DNA of 64,000 bases from Bradyrhizobium sp. BRP22 (GTDB lineage Bacteria > Pseudomonadota > Alphaproteobacteria > Rhizobiales > Xanthobacteraceae), in assembly GCF_020194175.1 (NCBI RefSeq), contig NZ_JADYVX010000012.1, forward strand, positions 124,001-188,000. The letters run 5' to 3'. This document shows positions 43,141-52,341 of this stretch, one piece after another (positions within the stretch are counted from its first letter, which is position 1; every line of letters starts with the position of its first letter). A program made the translations under genes and the position numbers. The notes below the pieces were generated by a model. The model had not been told where the DNA came from and did not search any database. It was given only the letters and a program-made list of their open reading frames with translations.

Positions 43141-43165
43141 GATAGCCTCCTGATCGATTCCACGG

Positions 43166-44803
43166 TTAGCCGAACTGGTTCATCGTGTTGTGGACGCCGC
43201 CCGCCTTCAGAGCGGCTTCACCGGCGAAATATTCCTTGTGATCGTCGCCGATATCGGAGCCCGCCATGTTCTGATGCTTGACGCAGGCGATACCCTGACG
43301 GATCTCCTGGCGCTGAACATTCTTCACATAGCCCAGCATGCCCTGCTCGCCGAAATACTCCTTCGCCAGATTGTCAGTCGACAGAGCTGCCGTGTGATAG
43401 GTCGGCAACGTGATCAGATGATGGAAGATACCCGCACGCTTGGCTGAATCGGCCTGGAAGGTGCGGATGCGCTCGTCGGCTTCGATTGCCAGCGGCGTGT
43501 TGTCGTATTCCGCTTTCATCAGCTCGGCACGGTTGTACTTGCTGACGTCCTTGCCGGCTTCCTTCATCGCGTCGTAGACCTGCCAACGGAAGTTGAGCGT
43601 CCAGTTGAAGGACGGCGAGTTGTTGTAGGCCAGCTTCGCGTTCGGAACCACCTTGCGGATCCGATCGACCATCTTGGCGATCTGCTCGATATGCGGCTTC
43701 TCGGTCTCGATCCACAGCAGGTCGGCACCGTTCTGCAACGAGGTGATGCAGTCCAGCACGCAGCGGTCTTCGCCGGTGCCAGGGCGGAACTGATAGAGAT
43801 TGCTGGGCAGCCGCTTCGGACGCATCATCTTGCCGTTCTGGTTGATGATGACATCGCCGTTCCGAGCGTTGGCGGCCGTCACTTCCTCGCAATCCAGGAA
43901 GCTGTTGTACTGGTCGCCGATGTCGCCAGGCTTGTGGCTCACGGCGATCTGCTGCGTGAGGCCGGCGCCGAGCGAGTCGGTGCGGGTCACGATGATGCCG
44001 TCTTCGACGCCGAGCTCGAGGAAGGCGTGACGGCAGGCGCGGATCTTCGCCAGGAACACCTCGTGCGGCACGGTGACCTTGCCGTCCTGGTGGCCGCACT
44101 GCTTCTCGTCCGAGACCTGGTTTTCGATCTGCAGGGCGCAAGCGCCCGCTTCGATCATCTTCTTGGCGAGCAGATAGGTCGCTTCCGCGTTGCCGAAGCC
44201 GGCATCGATGTCGGCGATGACGGGCACGACGTGGGTCTGGAAGTTGTCGATCTTCTCGATCAGCGCCTTTTCCTTCGCCTTGTCGCTTTCCTTGCGGGCG
44301 GCGTCGAGCGCGCGGAAGATATCGTTCAGCTCGCGCGAGTCCGCCTGACGCAGGAAGGTGTAGAGCTCCTCGATCAGGGCCGGCACCGAGGTCTTCTCGT
44401 GCATCGACTGGTCCGGCAGCGGTCCGAACTCGGAGCGGAGCGCGGCGATCATCCAGCCGGACAGGTACAGGTAACGGCGATCGGTCGTGCCGAAATGCTT
44501 CTTGACCGAAATCAGCTTCTGCTGGGCGATGAAGCCGTGCCAGCAACCCAGCGACTGGGTGTACTTGGTGGGGTCGCCGTCATAGGCGGCCATGTCGGCC
44601 CGCATCAGCGCCGCGGTGTAGCGAGCGATGTCGAGGCCGGTCTTGAAGCGGTTCTGCAACCGCATGCGCGCCACGGCTTCGGCGGTCACACCGTTCCACG
44701 TGTCCTTGGTCTTGAGGAGCGCTTCGGCGGCTTCAATCTCGCTCAGATAGGAAGCCGGTCCCTGGATAGCCCGGTCGCTGATCCCACGTGGCTGGTAGTT
44801 CAT
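43166..44803 (-). CDS. aceA: Isocitrate lyase
   Basis: Glyoxylate-cycle enzyme cleaving isocitrate to succinate and glyoxylate, needed for growth on acetate and fatty acids. The 545-residue product contains the active-site loop as KQCGH (EKQCGHQDGKV) rather than the common KKCGH, PVIADIDAGFGNAEATYLLAKK, and NNSPSFNW. ATG 44803 is favoured over ATG 44809 because GAGAGGA then lies 8 bases upstream. The divergent neighbour is a ScfR/RamB-type regulator, a known controller of such genes. DUF4170 follows downstream. Confidence 0.95.
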   Translation of the reverse strand: MNYQPRGISDRAIQGPASYLSEIEAAEALLKTKDTWNGVTAEAVARMRLQNRFKTGLDIARYTAALMRADMAAYDGDPTKYTQSLGCWHGFIAQQKLISVKKHFGTTDRRYLYLSGWMIAALRSEFGPLPDQSMHEKTSVPALIEELYTFLRQADSRELNDIFRALDAARKESDKAKEKALIEKIDNFQTHVVPVIADIDAGFGNAEATYLLAKKMIEAGACALQIENQVSDEKQCGHQDGKVTVPHEVFLAKIRACRHAFLELGVEDGIIVTRTDSLGAGLTQQIAVSHKPGDIGDQYNSFLDCEEVTAANARNGDVIINQNGKMMRPKRLPSNLYQFRPGTGEDRCVLDCITSLQNGADLLWIETEKPHIEQIAKMVDRIRKVVPNAKLAYNNSPSFNWTLNFRWQVYDAMKEAGKDVSKYNRAELMKAEYDNTPLAIEADERIRTFQADSAKRAGIFHHLITLPTYHTAALSTDNLAKEYFGEQGMLGYVKNVQRQEIRQGIACVKHQNMAGSDIGDDHKEYFAGEAALKAGGVHNTMNQFG

Positions 44804-44970
44804 GTGCATGATCCTCTCAGTGACGACAACCTTGAGGGTCGCCAATCGACATTCGTGACAGTGCATTGCGAAATGCGTGTCAGAGCTAAACGCCAACCAC
44901 CGGAAATAGTACAGATACCTTGCATTCGAATGGTGATGTCATGTAACATCGGTTCTTGTGTGAAATGTCA

Positions 44971-44988
44971 TTTTGTAAATTTTGTAAA
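44971..44988. promoter_or_regulatory. Tandem 9-base operator candidate between aceA and its regulator
   Basis: Two perfect head-to-tail copies of TTTTGTAAA lie 22 bases before the regulator's ATG (45010). An imperfect dyad GATGT/ACATC is at 44935-44950 and the palindrome CATTCGAATG at 44923-44932. In the 206-base divergent spacer these are the only clear repeats and are probable binding sites for the regulator. Confidence 0.55.
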
Positions 44989-45009
44989 TAATAGGTCAGG
45001 AAGGCTGCC

Positions 45010-46455
45010 ATGCCTGCCGATACCGGAAAGAAGCTGTTCGTTGGCCCTCGATTCCGCCGGATCCGGCAGCAATTGGGGCTGTCGCAGACCCAGATCGCCG
45101 AGGGGCTCGGCATTTCCCCGAGCTACATCAACCTGATCGAGCGCAACCAGCGCCCGGTCACGGCGCAGATCCTGCTCCGGCTCGCCGAAACCTACGATCT
45201 CGACCTGCGCGATCTCGCCACCGCCGACGAGGACCGCTTCTTCGCGGAACTCAACGAGATCTTTTCCGATCCGCTGTTCCGCCAGATCGACGTTCCCAAG
45301 CAGGAACTGCGCGACCTCGCCGAGCTCTGTCCCGGCGTGACGCACGCGCTGCAGCGGCTCTACGCCGCCTACACCGAGGCGCGCCGCGGCGAGACCCTGG
45401 TCGCCGCGCAGATGGCCGACCGCAACGAGGGTGCCCGCTTCGAGGCCAATCCGATCGAGCGTGTGCGCGACCTGATCGAGGCCAACCGCAACTATTTCCC
45501 CGAGCTCGAGACCGCGGCCGAGACCCTGCGCGACGAATTGAACGTCGCTGCCGACGGGCTGTTTGCGGCGCTCTCCGCGCGGCTCCGCGAAAAACATTCG
45601 ATCGTGACCCGGATCATGCCTGTCGACGTGATGCGGGAGACGCTGCGGCGCTTCGACCGCCATCGCCGCCAGCTCCTGATTTCCGAGCTGGTCGACACGC
45701 CGAGCCGCACCTTCCAGCTCGCGCTGCAGATCGCCCTCGCCGAATGCAGCGCAAGCATCGACGCCATCGTCGGCCGCGGCGGTCCGCTCGACGACGCGGC
45801 GCGACGGCTCTACCGCATCACGCTCGCGAACTATTTCGCGGCTGCGGTGATGATGCCCTACCAGCCCTTCCTCGCCGCCGCCGAGGCGCTGAGTTATGAC
45901 GTGCATGTGCTGGCGCAGCGCTTCAACGCCGGCTTCGAGCAGATCTGCCATCGCCTGACCACGCTGCAGCGGCCGAACGCGCGCGGCGTGCCGTTCTTCA
46001 TGCTGCGGGTCGACAATGCCGGCAACGTGTCCAAGCGTTTTTCCTCCGGCACGTTCCCGTTCTCGAAATTCGGCGGTACCTGCCCGCTCTGGAACGTGCA
46101 TTCGACCTTCGATACGCCGGACCGCCTGCTCAAGCAGGTGATCGAACTGCCCGACGGCACGCGCTATTTCTCGATCGCGCAGATGGTGCGCCGACCGATC
46201 GCGCCGCATCCGCTGCCGCAGCCGCGCTTCGCGATCAGCCTTGGCTGTGAGATCCGCCACGCCTCGCGCCTCATCTACGCGGCCGGCATCGACCTCGAGA
46301 AGGAAGAGGGCACCCCGATCGGCGTCAACTGCCGCCTCTGCGAACGCGAGAACTGCGCCCAGCGCGCCGAGCCGCCGATCACGCGCACGCTGATCCTGGA
46401 TGAGAATACGCGGCGGGTGTCGTCGTTCGCGTTCTCGAATGCGCGGGAATTGTGA
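45010..46455 (+). CDS. ScfR/RamB-type short-chain fatty acyl regulator (XRE + ImmA/IrrE-like)
   Basis: A 481-residue regulator. Residues 9-65 form an XRE helix-turn-helix (FRRIRQQLGLSQTQIAEGLG, SPSYINLIERNQRPV). The middle (about 190-300) is an ImmA/IrrE-like (DUF955) domain, and the C-terminal part is DUF2083, with cysteines in NCRLCERENCAQRAEPP. This architecture is that of RamB and ScfR, which sense acyl-CoA-type signals and control glyoxylate or acyl-CoA metabolism. It is divergent from aceA, the expected target. Confidence 0.9.
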   Translation: MPADTGKKLFVGPRFRRIRQQLGLSQTQIAEGLGISPSYINLIERNQRPVTAQILLRLAETYDLDLRDLATADEDRFFAELNEIFSDPLFRQIDVPKQELRDLAELCPGVTHALQRLYAAYTEARRGETLVAAQMADRNEGARFEANPIERVRDLIEANRNYFPELETAAETLRDELNVAADGLFAALSARLREKHSIVTRIMPVDVMRETLRRFDRHRRQLLISELVDTPSRTFQLALQIALAECSASIDAIVGRGGPLDDAARRLYRITLANYFAAAVMMPYQPFLAAAEALSYDVHVLAQRFNAGFEQICHRLTTLQRPNARGVPFFMLRVDNAGNVSKRFSSGTFPFSKFGGTCPLWNVHSTFDTPDRLLKQVIELPDGTRYFSIAQMVRRPIAPHPLPQPRFAISLGCEIRHASRLIYAAGIDLEKEEGTPIGVNCRLCERENCAQRAEPPITRTLILDENTRRVSSFAFSNAREL

Positions 46456-46510
46456 AGCGACGGAGCCGTCATTGCGGGAGAACCTGGATTCAAAATGTCA
46501 AACAACGTTC

Positions 46511-46655
46511 CGCCGTCATCGTCCGGCTTGACCGGGCGATCCAGTATTCCAGAGGCGGTCGTGCTTATGCCGAGAGGCCGCCGGGTACTGGATGCCCCGC
46601 CGGAGCCTGTCATCGGGCGGCGCGTACGCGCCGACCCGGTGGCGGGGCATGACGG
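46511..46655. repeat. Dispersed repeat, family R6 (copy 1 of 2)
   Basis: Contains CGGAGCCTGTCATCGGGCGG and GCGCCGACCCGGTGGCGG, with flanking GTCATCGTCCGGCTTGACC and its partner GGGGCATGACGG. The 52531-52670 copy shares the 3' half closely. First part of the 827-base gene-free stretch 46456-47282. Confidence 0.8.
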
Positions 46656-46736
46656 TGGAATGGATGTAAGTTCGCGTTCTCGCGGCGCATGGCGTCCGAG
46701 CTTTGCATCTCGTTTCACGCTCTCATCGAAGTGAGG

Positions 46737-47066
46737 GCGCAGGGAAAGCCGGGTGCCGGTTGCACCCGTGGGCCCCGTGCAACAAAAAGCACGGGGGTAG
46801 GGCCACAGGTCAACCGGAGCAACTCCGGCTTTCCCTGCGCGATGGTTTACGGCTTACTTCGTGCTCTTCTCGGTGACCGGGCTTTCTTGCCACCGTCACC
46901 CGCGGCAGCTCTTGCTGCTCGCGAGCTTAGCGCCAGCGTCGGGGCGCCAGAACCACACGACTTCGCCGTCCACGGATAGCTGCGTTCGTCGTTCGCAACA
47001 CCCGCGTCCACCGCATCTCACCGCAACGTTCGTGACGATCGCGAGCCGCCCCTCATTCGGGTGAGA
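46737..47066. repeat. Structured intergenic element (possible ncRNA or mobile repeat)
   Basis: A 16-base perfect inverted repeat (46737-46752, GCGCAGGGAAAGCCGG; 46825-46840) encloses two smaller hairpins: CCCCGTGC/GCACGGGG (46773-46780 and 46789-46796, loop AACAAAAA) and CCGGA/TCCGG (46814-46828). A further ~225 bases to about 47066 continue with sequence that, in this genus, is often called as a short spurious protein. The short open frames across it look like by-products, not genes. Confidence 0.7.
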
Positions 47067-47188
47067 CGCGCGGAGTCATAATGCTGATTTGCCCGACGAC
47101 GGAAGCGGAATATTTTTCGCGCGAGGGATGGACACGTTTCTACTGATTTGCCCGTCGGGTTGATATGTCGCACCTAAAGTAGCCAAAT

Positions 47189-47266
47189 CGTCATTGCGAG
47201 CGGAGCGAAGCAATCCATAGCGCCGCAAGTGGAGGCGTGGATTGCTTCGCTTCGCTCGCAATGACG
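47189..47266. repeat. Dispersed palindromic repeat, family R1 (copy 2 of 3)
   Basis: CGTCATTGCGAGCGGAGCG at the left and CGCTTCGCTCGCAATGACG at the right, with the same internal GAAGCAATCCATAGCGCCGC as the 6527 copy. It ends 17 bases before the end of the gene at 47283. Confidence 0.88.
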
Positions 47267-47282
47267 GAGAAAACGTTGCGTA

Positions 47283-47978
47283 TCACCCGGCCGGCTCATC
47301 CGGATCGAGCGCGGCCTGGAAGCGGGCTGCTGCATCGCCGCCTTCGCCGGCGGGACCGAAGACTGCGGCCGCGGTGATGTCCTTGGCCAGATGAGTGCAT
47401 TCAAGCCAGATCAGATTGAGCATCAAGGGCGGCAGTTCGCGCGCCTGCTGCATATTCCTGCAGCGCGCCTCCGCGCCTTCCATGCCCCACCACTGCTGGG
47501 CGACCGTCACGACCTTGCGGAAGCTGCGCAAGGTGCCTGACGCCTTGGCGCGATCGACCCTGGCGAGCAGCGCGCAATGGTTCAGCCAGTTCAGCCCGGC
47601 GATGATGGCGATTGCGACGTCGTCGACCGCGCGTCCCGTGAAGTCGATAACCGTGTCCTCGTGCGGTTGCTGGCGCAGGAAGCCATCGATCATCTCGGCC
47701 TGCCGCGAAGGCTCCGTCAGCAGAGCGGAGTCGCGCCCCGGGATCATGGTCAGATAGCGCATGCCTTCCAGGCGCGTGTGGCGCCAGATTTCGCGCGGGG
47801 TGCCACTGACATCATTCGGCTTGCGCTTGCAGGCGGGATAAACGAAATCGCCGCGATCGGCCTTTTCGAGATATGTCGCGACGATCTTGTCCAGCCCCTG
47901 CAACAAGGTATCCGCCCCGGCCCTGGCATCCAGAACCTCCTCCGACGGCACCTCTCTGCCCCAACCGAACAAGGCCAT
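47283..47978 (-). CDS. Hypothetical soluble protein
   Basis: A 231-residue protein that I do not recognise. It starts MALFGWGREVPSEEVLDARAG and has FVYPACKRKPNDV, RHTRLEGMRYLTMIPGRD and a helical second half (VVTVAQQWWGMEGAEARC) with WLECTHLAKDITAAAVFGPAG near the end; no signal peptide or membrane span. ATG 47978 is chosen with GGAAAC upstream; the longer frame to 48371 runs into the DUF2905 gene. Same strand as DUF2905 and htpX. Confidence 0.65.
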   Translation of the reverse strand: MALFGWGREVPSEEVLDARAGADTLLQGLDKIVATYLEKADRGDFVYPACKRKPNDVSGTPREIWRHTRLEGMRYLTMIPGRDSALLTEPSRQAEMIDGFLRQQPHEDTVIDFTGRAVDDVAIAIIAGLNWLNHCALLARVDRAKASGTLRSFRKVVTVAQQWWGMEGAEARCRNMQQARELPPLMLNLIWLECTHLAKDITAAAVFGPAGEGGDAAARFQAALDPDEPAG

Positions 47979-48127
47979 TGCTTGTTTCCGGCGTGATTCC
48001 TCATTGGCGAGTGTAGCACCGGCGCGGCCGATTGCACTGCGCCAATCCGCCGTATTTTTCAGCAGGGAGCGGACCGCCGACGGCGGGATTCCGGCGGAAC
48101 CCCCGCTCCGTTCCCGGCGAAAACACG

Positions 48128-48328
48128 TTAGCGGTTGGCGAGCCAGAGGACCACGCTCAGCACGATGCTGAGCAATAGCGATGTCATCACCGGGAAGTAG
48201 AAGGAATAGCTCGATCCCTCGACATGGATGTCGCCGGGCAGCCGACCGAGCCCGAGCTTGCCGATCATCGGCCAGAGCAGCCCGGCAGGGAGGAGGATCA
48301 GTCCGAGGATGATCAGCGTGCGCTGCAT
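48128..48328 (-). CDS. DUF2905 small membrane protein
   Basis: A 66-residue protein with two membrane segments (about 4-22 and 44-63) and the family loop GRLPGDIHVEGSSYSFYFPVMTS, of which LPGDI is the hallmark. Function unknown. It lies 64 bases after htpX on the same strand. Confidence 0.9.
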   Translation of the reverse strand: MQRTLIILGLILLPAGLLWPMIGKLGLGRLPGDIHVEGSSYSFYFPVMTSLLLSIVLSVVLWLANR

Positions 48329-48392
48329 CCGGCACCCTGGCTCCTTGCACGAGGCGGGTTACGTTCGCCAACCCGCCCTACAGATCCACCGC

Positions 48393-49328
48393 TCAACCCC
48401 ACGGTCCGCGCGAGGTGGACGTGCGGCCCCATGGGCTGCGTGAGGGATAACGCTGTCCGGCGGGCGCGCTCGTGCCACCACCGCCGAGTTCGGCGGCGAG
48501 CTGCTGCAGCGCCGCGATGCGGTTCTCGGTCGAGGGGTGAGTGGCGAAGAGATTGTCGACGCCACGGCCCGACAGCGGATTGATGATGAACATGTGGGCG
48601 GTCGCGGGATTGCGCTCGGCCTCCCAGTTCGGCACCTGGTGCGCGGCATTCTCGATCTTCATCAGCGCGGAGGCGAGCCACATCGGCTGGCCGGCGATGC
48701 GCGCGCCGAGATTGTCGGCGGCATATTCCCGGGTGCGGCTGATCGCCATCTGCACCAGCATGGCGCCAAGCGGCGCCAGGATCATCAGCGCGATCGAGCC
48801 GATGATGCCCGGGCCGCTGTTGTTCTCGCGATTGCCGCCGAAGAACATGCCGAACTGCGCCAGCATCGAGATCGCGCCGGCGATCGTGGCGGTGATCGTC
48901 ATCAACAGCGTGTCGTGGTTCTTGATATGCGCGAGCTCGTGTGCGATCACGCCGGCGAGCTCCTCGCGGCTGAGCTGCTGCACGATGCCGGCGGTGACGG
49001 CGACCGCGGCGTTCTGCGGATTGCGGCCGGTGGCGAACGCGTTGGGCTGCGCCTCGTCCATCAGGAACACGCGCGGCATCGGCAGGCCTGCGCGGCCCGC
49101 AAGCTCGGCGACAAGGCCGACGAGCTCGGGCGCGGTGCTCGCATCGACCTCATGGGCGCCGTACATGCTGAGCACCATGCGGTCCGAGTTCCAGTACGTG
49201 AACAGATTCATTGCGGCCGCGATCACCAGCGCGATCATCGCGCCACTGGCGCCGCCAATGAGATAGCCGACACCCATGAACAGGGCAGTGAGGCCGGCAA
49301 GAAGAAGAGCTGTCTTGAAATAGTTCAT
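48393..49328 (-). CDS. htpX: Zinc metalloprotease HtpX
   Basis: M48B membrane protease of 311 residues, involved in quality control of inner-membrane proteins. Two N-terminal membrane segments (MNYFKTALLLAGLTALFMGV and the next 25 residues), the metal motif HELAHIKNHD, LMDEAQPNAFATGRNPQNAA before it, and two later segments are all in family order. The short C-terminal tail is Gly/Pro-rich (GRGVDNLFATHPSTENRI precedes it). ATG 49328 matches the family start. The window also contains a second M48 protein (8303). Confidence 0.96.
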   Translation of the reverse strand: MNYFKTALLLAGLTALFMGVGYLIGGASGAMIALVIAAAMNLFTYWNSDRMVLSMYGAHEVDASTAPELVGLVAELAGRAGLPMPRVFLMDEAQPNAFATGRNPQNAAVAVTAGIVQQLSREELAGVIAHELAHIKNHDTLLMTITATIAGAISMLAQFGMFFGGNRENNSGPGIIGSIALMILAPLGAMLVQMAISRTREYAADNLGARIAGQPMWLASALMKIENAAHQVPNWEAERNPATAHMFIINPLSGRGVDNLFATHPSTENRIAALQQLAAELGGGGTSAPAGQRYPSRSPWGRTSTSRGPWG

Positions 49329-49580
49329 CGTCTTTCCCCTGCGTCGTTGCGGAAAAACCACTGTTGCAGGCGCGACTTAGGTAAGGATTTGCCCGTCCGT
49401 ACCGCAAGAGGCGGAAGGTGCGTCCGGGCGACGCGGCCGAAATGTGCTGGCTCGCTCCCCACGTCGTCCCGGCGAAGGCCGGGGACGCCAGGGAGGGATA
49501 GCCCGAGCGTGAAGCTTCACGTAGAGTCGCGGCTCTCTCAACAGGATTCTCAGCCCCCTTCCTCCTGCCGGCGAGTTCTG

Positions 49581-50903
49581 ATGTTCAAGACCCGATTTGC
49601 GATCGCGGCCGCCATGATGATTGCGGCGTATTCATCTGCGGCCCCGGCGCAGCCATTGGTGCCGGCACCGACACGTCAGATACCGTCGGCTGCGCGGCCG
49701 GCGACTATGCCCTCGCCGCGCGCGGCGGCTTGCCATAACGGCGCGAGCTTCGAGCGCTTCCTTGCCGATCTGAAGCAGCGCGCAGTGTCCGAAGGCGTGT
49801 CGCAGCAGGCGATCGCGGAAGCCTCGCCCTACCTCGTCTACAACCAGGGCATCGTCAACCGCGACCGCGGGCAGCGCGTGTTCGGGCAGCTCTTCACCGA
49901 GTTCGCAGGCCGAATGGCTGCGCCCTATCGGATGCAGCAGGGACAGCAGCGCATCAAGACCTATGCGGCAGCGTTTGCGCGCGCCGAGAAGGAATACGGC
50001 GTGCCGCCGGCTGTCATTGCGGCGTTCTGGGGACTGGAGAGCGACTTCGGCGCCAACATGGGCAATCTGCCGACGCTGCCCTCGCTGGTGTCGCTGGCCT
50101 ATGATTGCCGGCGTTCGGAGATGTTCCAGAACGAGACCATCGCCGCCTTGAAGATCATCGACCGCGGCGATCTTTCGGCCGAGGACATGGTCGGCTCCTG
50201 GGCGGGCGAACTCGGACAGACGCAATTCCTGCCGACGCACTATTTCAACTATGCCGTCGACTATGACGGTGACGGCCATCGCAACCTCTTGCGCAGCGGG
50301 CCCGACGTGATCGGCTCGACCGCGAACTACATCGCCAACGGATTGAAGTGGCGGCGCGGCGAGCCGTGGCTGCAGGAAGTGCGCGTGACCGCTTCCAACT
50401 TTCCGTGGGACCAGGCCGACCTCACGACAAAACTGCCACGATCGAAATGGGCGCAACTCGGCGTGACCTATCCTGATGGACGGCCACTGGCGAATGACGA
50501 CATGCCGGCGTCGCTGCTGTTGCCGATGGGGCGGCTGGGGCCGGCGTTCCTGGCCTATGCGAATTTCGCCGCCTACACCGAATGGAATAATTCGCTGATC
50601 TATTCGACCACCGCCGGTTATCTCGCCACCCGCATCGCAGGCAGCCCGCCGATGCTGCGGCCGTCAGGACCGGTGGCGCAACTGCCGTTCAACGAGATCA
50701 AGGAATTGCAGCAGCACCTGGTGCGCGCGGGCTTCAATGTCGGCAAGGTCGACGGCGTGCTCGGACAGGCGAGCCGCACCGCGGTGAAGGCGATGCAGAT
50801 CAAATATGGACTGCCGGCGGATTCCTGGCCGACGGCGGAATTGCTGGCGCGGATGCGCGGGCGCGCCCAGCCGACCGAAGCCGCCATGCCGGCGCCGCGC
50901 TAG
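49581..50903 (+). CDS. Lytic murein transglycosylase (MltB-type) with peptidoglycan-binding domain
   Basis: A 440-residue exported protein: signal peptide (MFKTRFAIAAAMMIAAYSSA), SLT_2 catalytic domain (about 60-360) with the catalytic Glu in FWGLESDFG and ELGQTQFLPTHY, and a C-terminal PG_binding_1 domain (about 370-430; EIKELQQHLVRAGFNVGKVDG). It cleaves glycan strands of the cell wall forming 1,6-anhydro ends. ATG 49581 is chosen because the signal peptide begins there; the frame is open far upstream but overlaps htpX on the opposite strand. Confidence 0.93.
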   Translation: MFKTRFAIAAAMMIAAYSSAAPAQPLVPAPTRQIPSAARPATMPSPRAAACHNGASFERFLADLKQRAVSEGVSQQAIAEASPYLVYNQGIVNRDRGQRVFGQLFTEFAGRMAAPYRMQQGQQRIKTYAAAFARAEKEYGVPPAVIAAFWGLESDFGANMGNLPTLPSLVSLAYDCRRSEMFQNETIAALKIIDRGDLSAEDMVGSWAGELGQTQFLPTHYFNYAVDYDGDGHRNLLRSGPDVIGSTANYIANGLKWRRGEPWLQEVRVTASNFPWDQADLTTKLPRSKWAQLGVTYPDGRPLANDDMPASLLLPMGRLGPAFLAYANFAAYTEWNNSLIYSTTAGYLATRIAGSPPMLRPSGPVAQLPFNEIKELQQHLVRAGFNVGKVDGVLGQASRTAVKAMQIKYGLPADSWPTAELLARMRGRAQPTEAAMPAPR

Positions 50904-51036
50904 GAAATGACGGCGTCGTGACAGCCTTCCATGGGAGGCCGTTCATGCTGCGCCAATCCGGAATTTAGAACAAATCTTACCGTGCCGGCGAATGTGTCGC
51001 GTTTGACCTCTTTCAAATGCCGGACGGCCGCGCGGC

Positions 51037-51139
51037 TAGAGCATTTTCGGTTCTGATTGAATCAGAACCGAGCTCTAGATCCTTGTTTTGACGCGTTTTC
51101 TTCACGCGAACCGGTATCCACTTCGCTCGAAAACGCTCT
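51037..51139. repeat. Dispersed repeat, family R5 variant
   Basis: Contains GGTTCTGATT and AATCAGAACC (a 10-base hairpin with a one-base loop area), then GCGAACCGGTATCCACTTCG, the shared core of family R5. It occupies much of the 324-base gap between the transglycosylase and the reductase; nothing else is evident there. Confidence 0.75.
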
Positions 51140-51227
51140 GGTCTGCACAGGCTGAATGGCTGGGGCATTGCGCCCATCGCCGCGATGCACAAATGTTGGG
51201 TATCGTTCATTTCTGGAAACCCATCCC

Positions 51228-52331
51228 ATGAGCCAATCGTCTAAATTGTTTGAGCCCTTCAAGCTTGGCCCGCTGACGCTGCCCAACCGGGCGGTGATGG
51301 CGCCGTTGACGCGTAACCGCGCGGTGCCGTCGAGCTTCGTTCCGGGCCCGCTTGCGGTCGACTATTATGCGCAGCGCGCCTCCGCCGGTCTGCTCATCAC
51401 CGAAGCGAGCCAGATCTCGCAGCAGGGCCAGGGTTACCAGGACACGCCCGGCATCTACTCCAAGGAACAGGTTGCGGGATGGCGCAAGGTCACCGACGCC
51501 GTGCATGGGCGCGGCGGGCGCATCTTCATCCAGCTCTGGCATGTCGGCCGCATCTCCCACACGCTGCTGCAGCCGAACGGCGGCGCGCCGGTTGCGCCTT
51601 CCGCGATCCGCGCCAAGACCAAGACCTTCGTGGGCGGCAGCTTCGCCGATGTCTCCGAACCGCGGGCGCTCGAACTTGCCGAAATTCCCGGGATCATCGA
51701 TGACTACCGGCGCGCCGCGGCGAACGCGCTTCTGGCCGGATTCGACGGCGTCGAGATCCACGGCGCCAACGGCTATCTGCTCGATCAGTTCGCCAGGGAC
51801 GGCGCCAACAAGCGCACCGACGCCTATGGCGGCGGAATCGAGAATCGCGCGCGGCTGATGCTGGAAGTCTCCAAGGCCGTGACCGCCGAAGTCGGCGCCG
51901 AGCGCACCGGCATCCGCATCTCGCCGGTGACGCCGGCCAATGACCTCTCCGACTCCAACCCGCAGCCGCTGTTCGATTACATCGTGGATGGGCTCAATGC
52001 GCTGAAGCTGGCCTACATCCATGTCGTCGAAGGCGCAACCGGCGGGCCGCGCGACGTCGCGCCGTTCGACTACGCCTCGCTGCGCAAGCGCTTCAAGCAG
52101 GCCTATGTCGCCAACAATGGCTACGACTTCGCGCTGGCGAACAAGGTGCTGGAAGCCGGCGCCGCCGACCTGATCGCATTCGGCAAGCCGTTCATCTCCA
52201 ATCCCGACCTGGTCGAGCGCCTGAAGAAGGGCGCAGCCCTGAACGAATGGGACAAGGCAACATTCTACGGCGGCGGCGCCAAGGGATACACGGACTATCC
52301 GACGCTGGAGGCGGCGGAAGCGGCGCAGTAA
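51228..52331 (+). CDS. Old Yellow Enzyme-type alkene reductase
   Basis: FMN flavoenzyme of 367 residues related to NemA and xenobiotic reductases, reducing activated double bonds (or nitro groups) with NAD(P)H. Hallmarks: PNRAVMAPLTRNRA at the start, HGANGYLLDQF with the substrate-binding His/Asn, RTDAYGGGIENRARL, and LIAFGKPFISNPDL at the phosphate site. ATG 51228 gives MSQSSKLFEPFKLGPL, the normal start. The natural substrate is unknown. A strong terminator follows at 52496. Confidence 0.94.
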   Translation: MSQSSKLFEPFKLGPLTLPNRAVMAPLTRNRAVPSSFVPGPLAVDYYAQRASAGLLITEASQISQQGQGYQDTPGIYSKEQVAGWRKVTDAVHGRGGRIFIQLWHVGRISHTLLQPNGGAPVAPSAIRAKTKTFVGGSFADVSEPRALELAEIPGIIDDYRRAAANALLAGFDGVEIHGANGYLLDQFARDGANKRTDAYGGGIENRARLMLEVSKAVTAEVGAERTGIRISPVTPANDLSDSNPQPLFDYIVDGLNALKLAYIHVVEGATGGPRDVAPFDYASLRKRFKQAYVANNGYDFALANKVLEAGAADLIAFGKPFISNPDLVERLKKGAALNEWDKATFYGGGAKGYTDYPTLEAAEAAQ

Positions 52332-52341
52332 TCGCACACTC

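Noticed and set aside
46689..47064. Short open frames with a plausible-looking peptide (for example around SNSGFPCAMV)
   Set aside because: They lie across the structured repeat element, lack ribosome binding sites and match sequence known to me as repeatedly mis-called in this genus.
48537..49580. N-terminal extension of the lytic transglycosylase frame
   Set aside because: It overlaps htpX on the other strand and would place the signal peptide in the middle of the protein.
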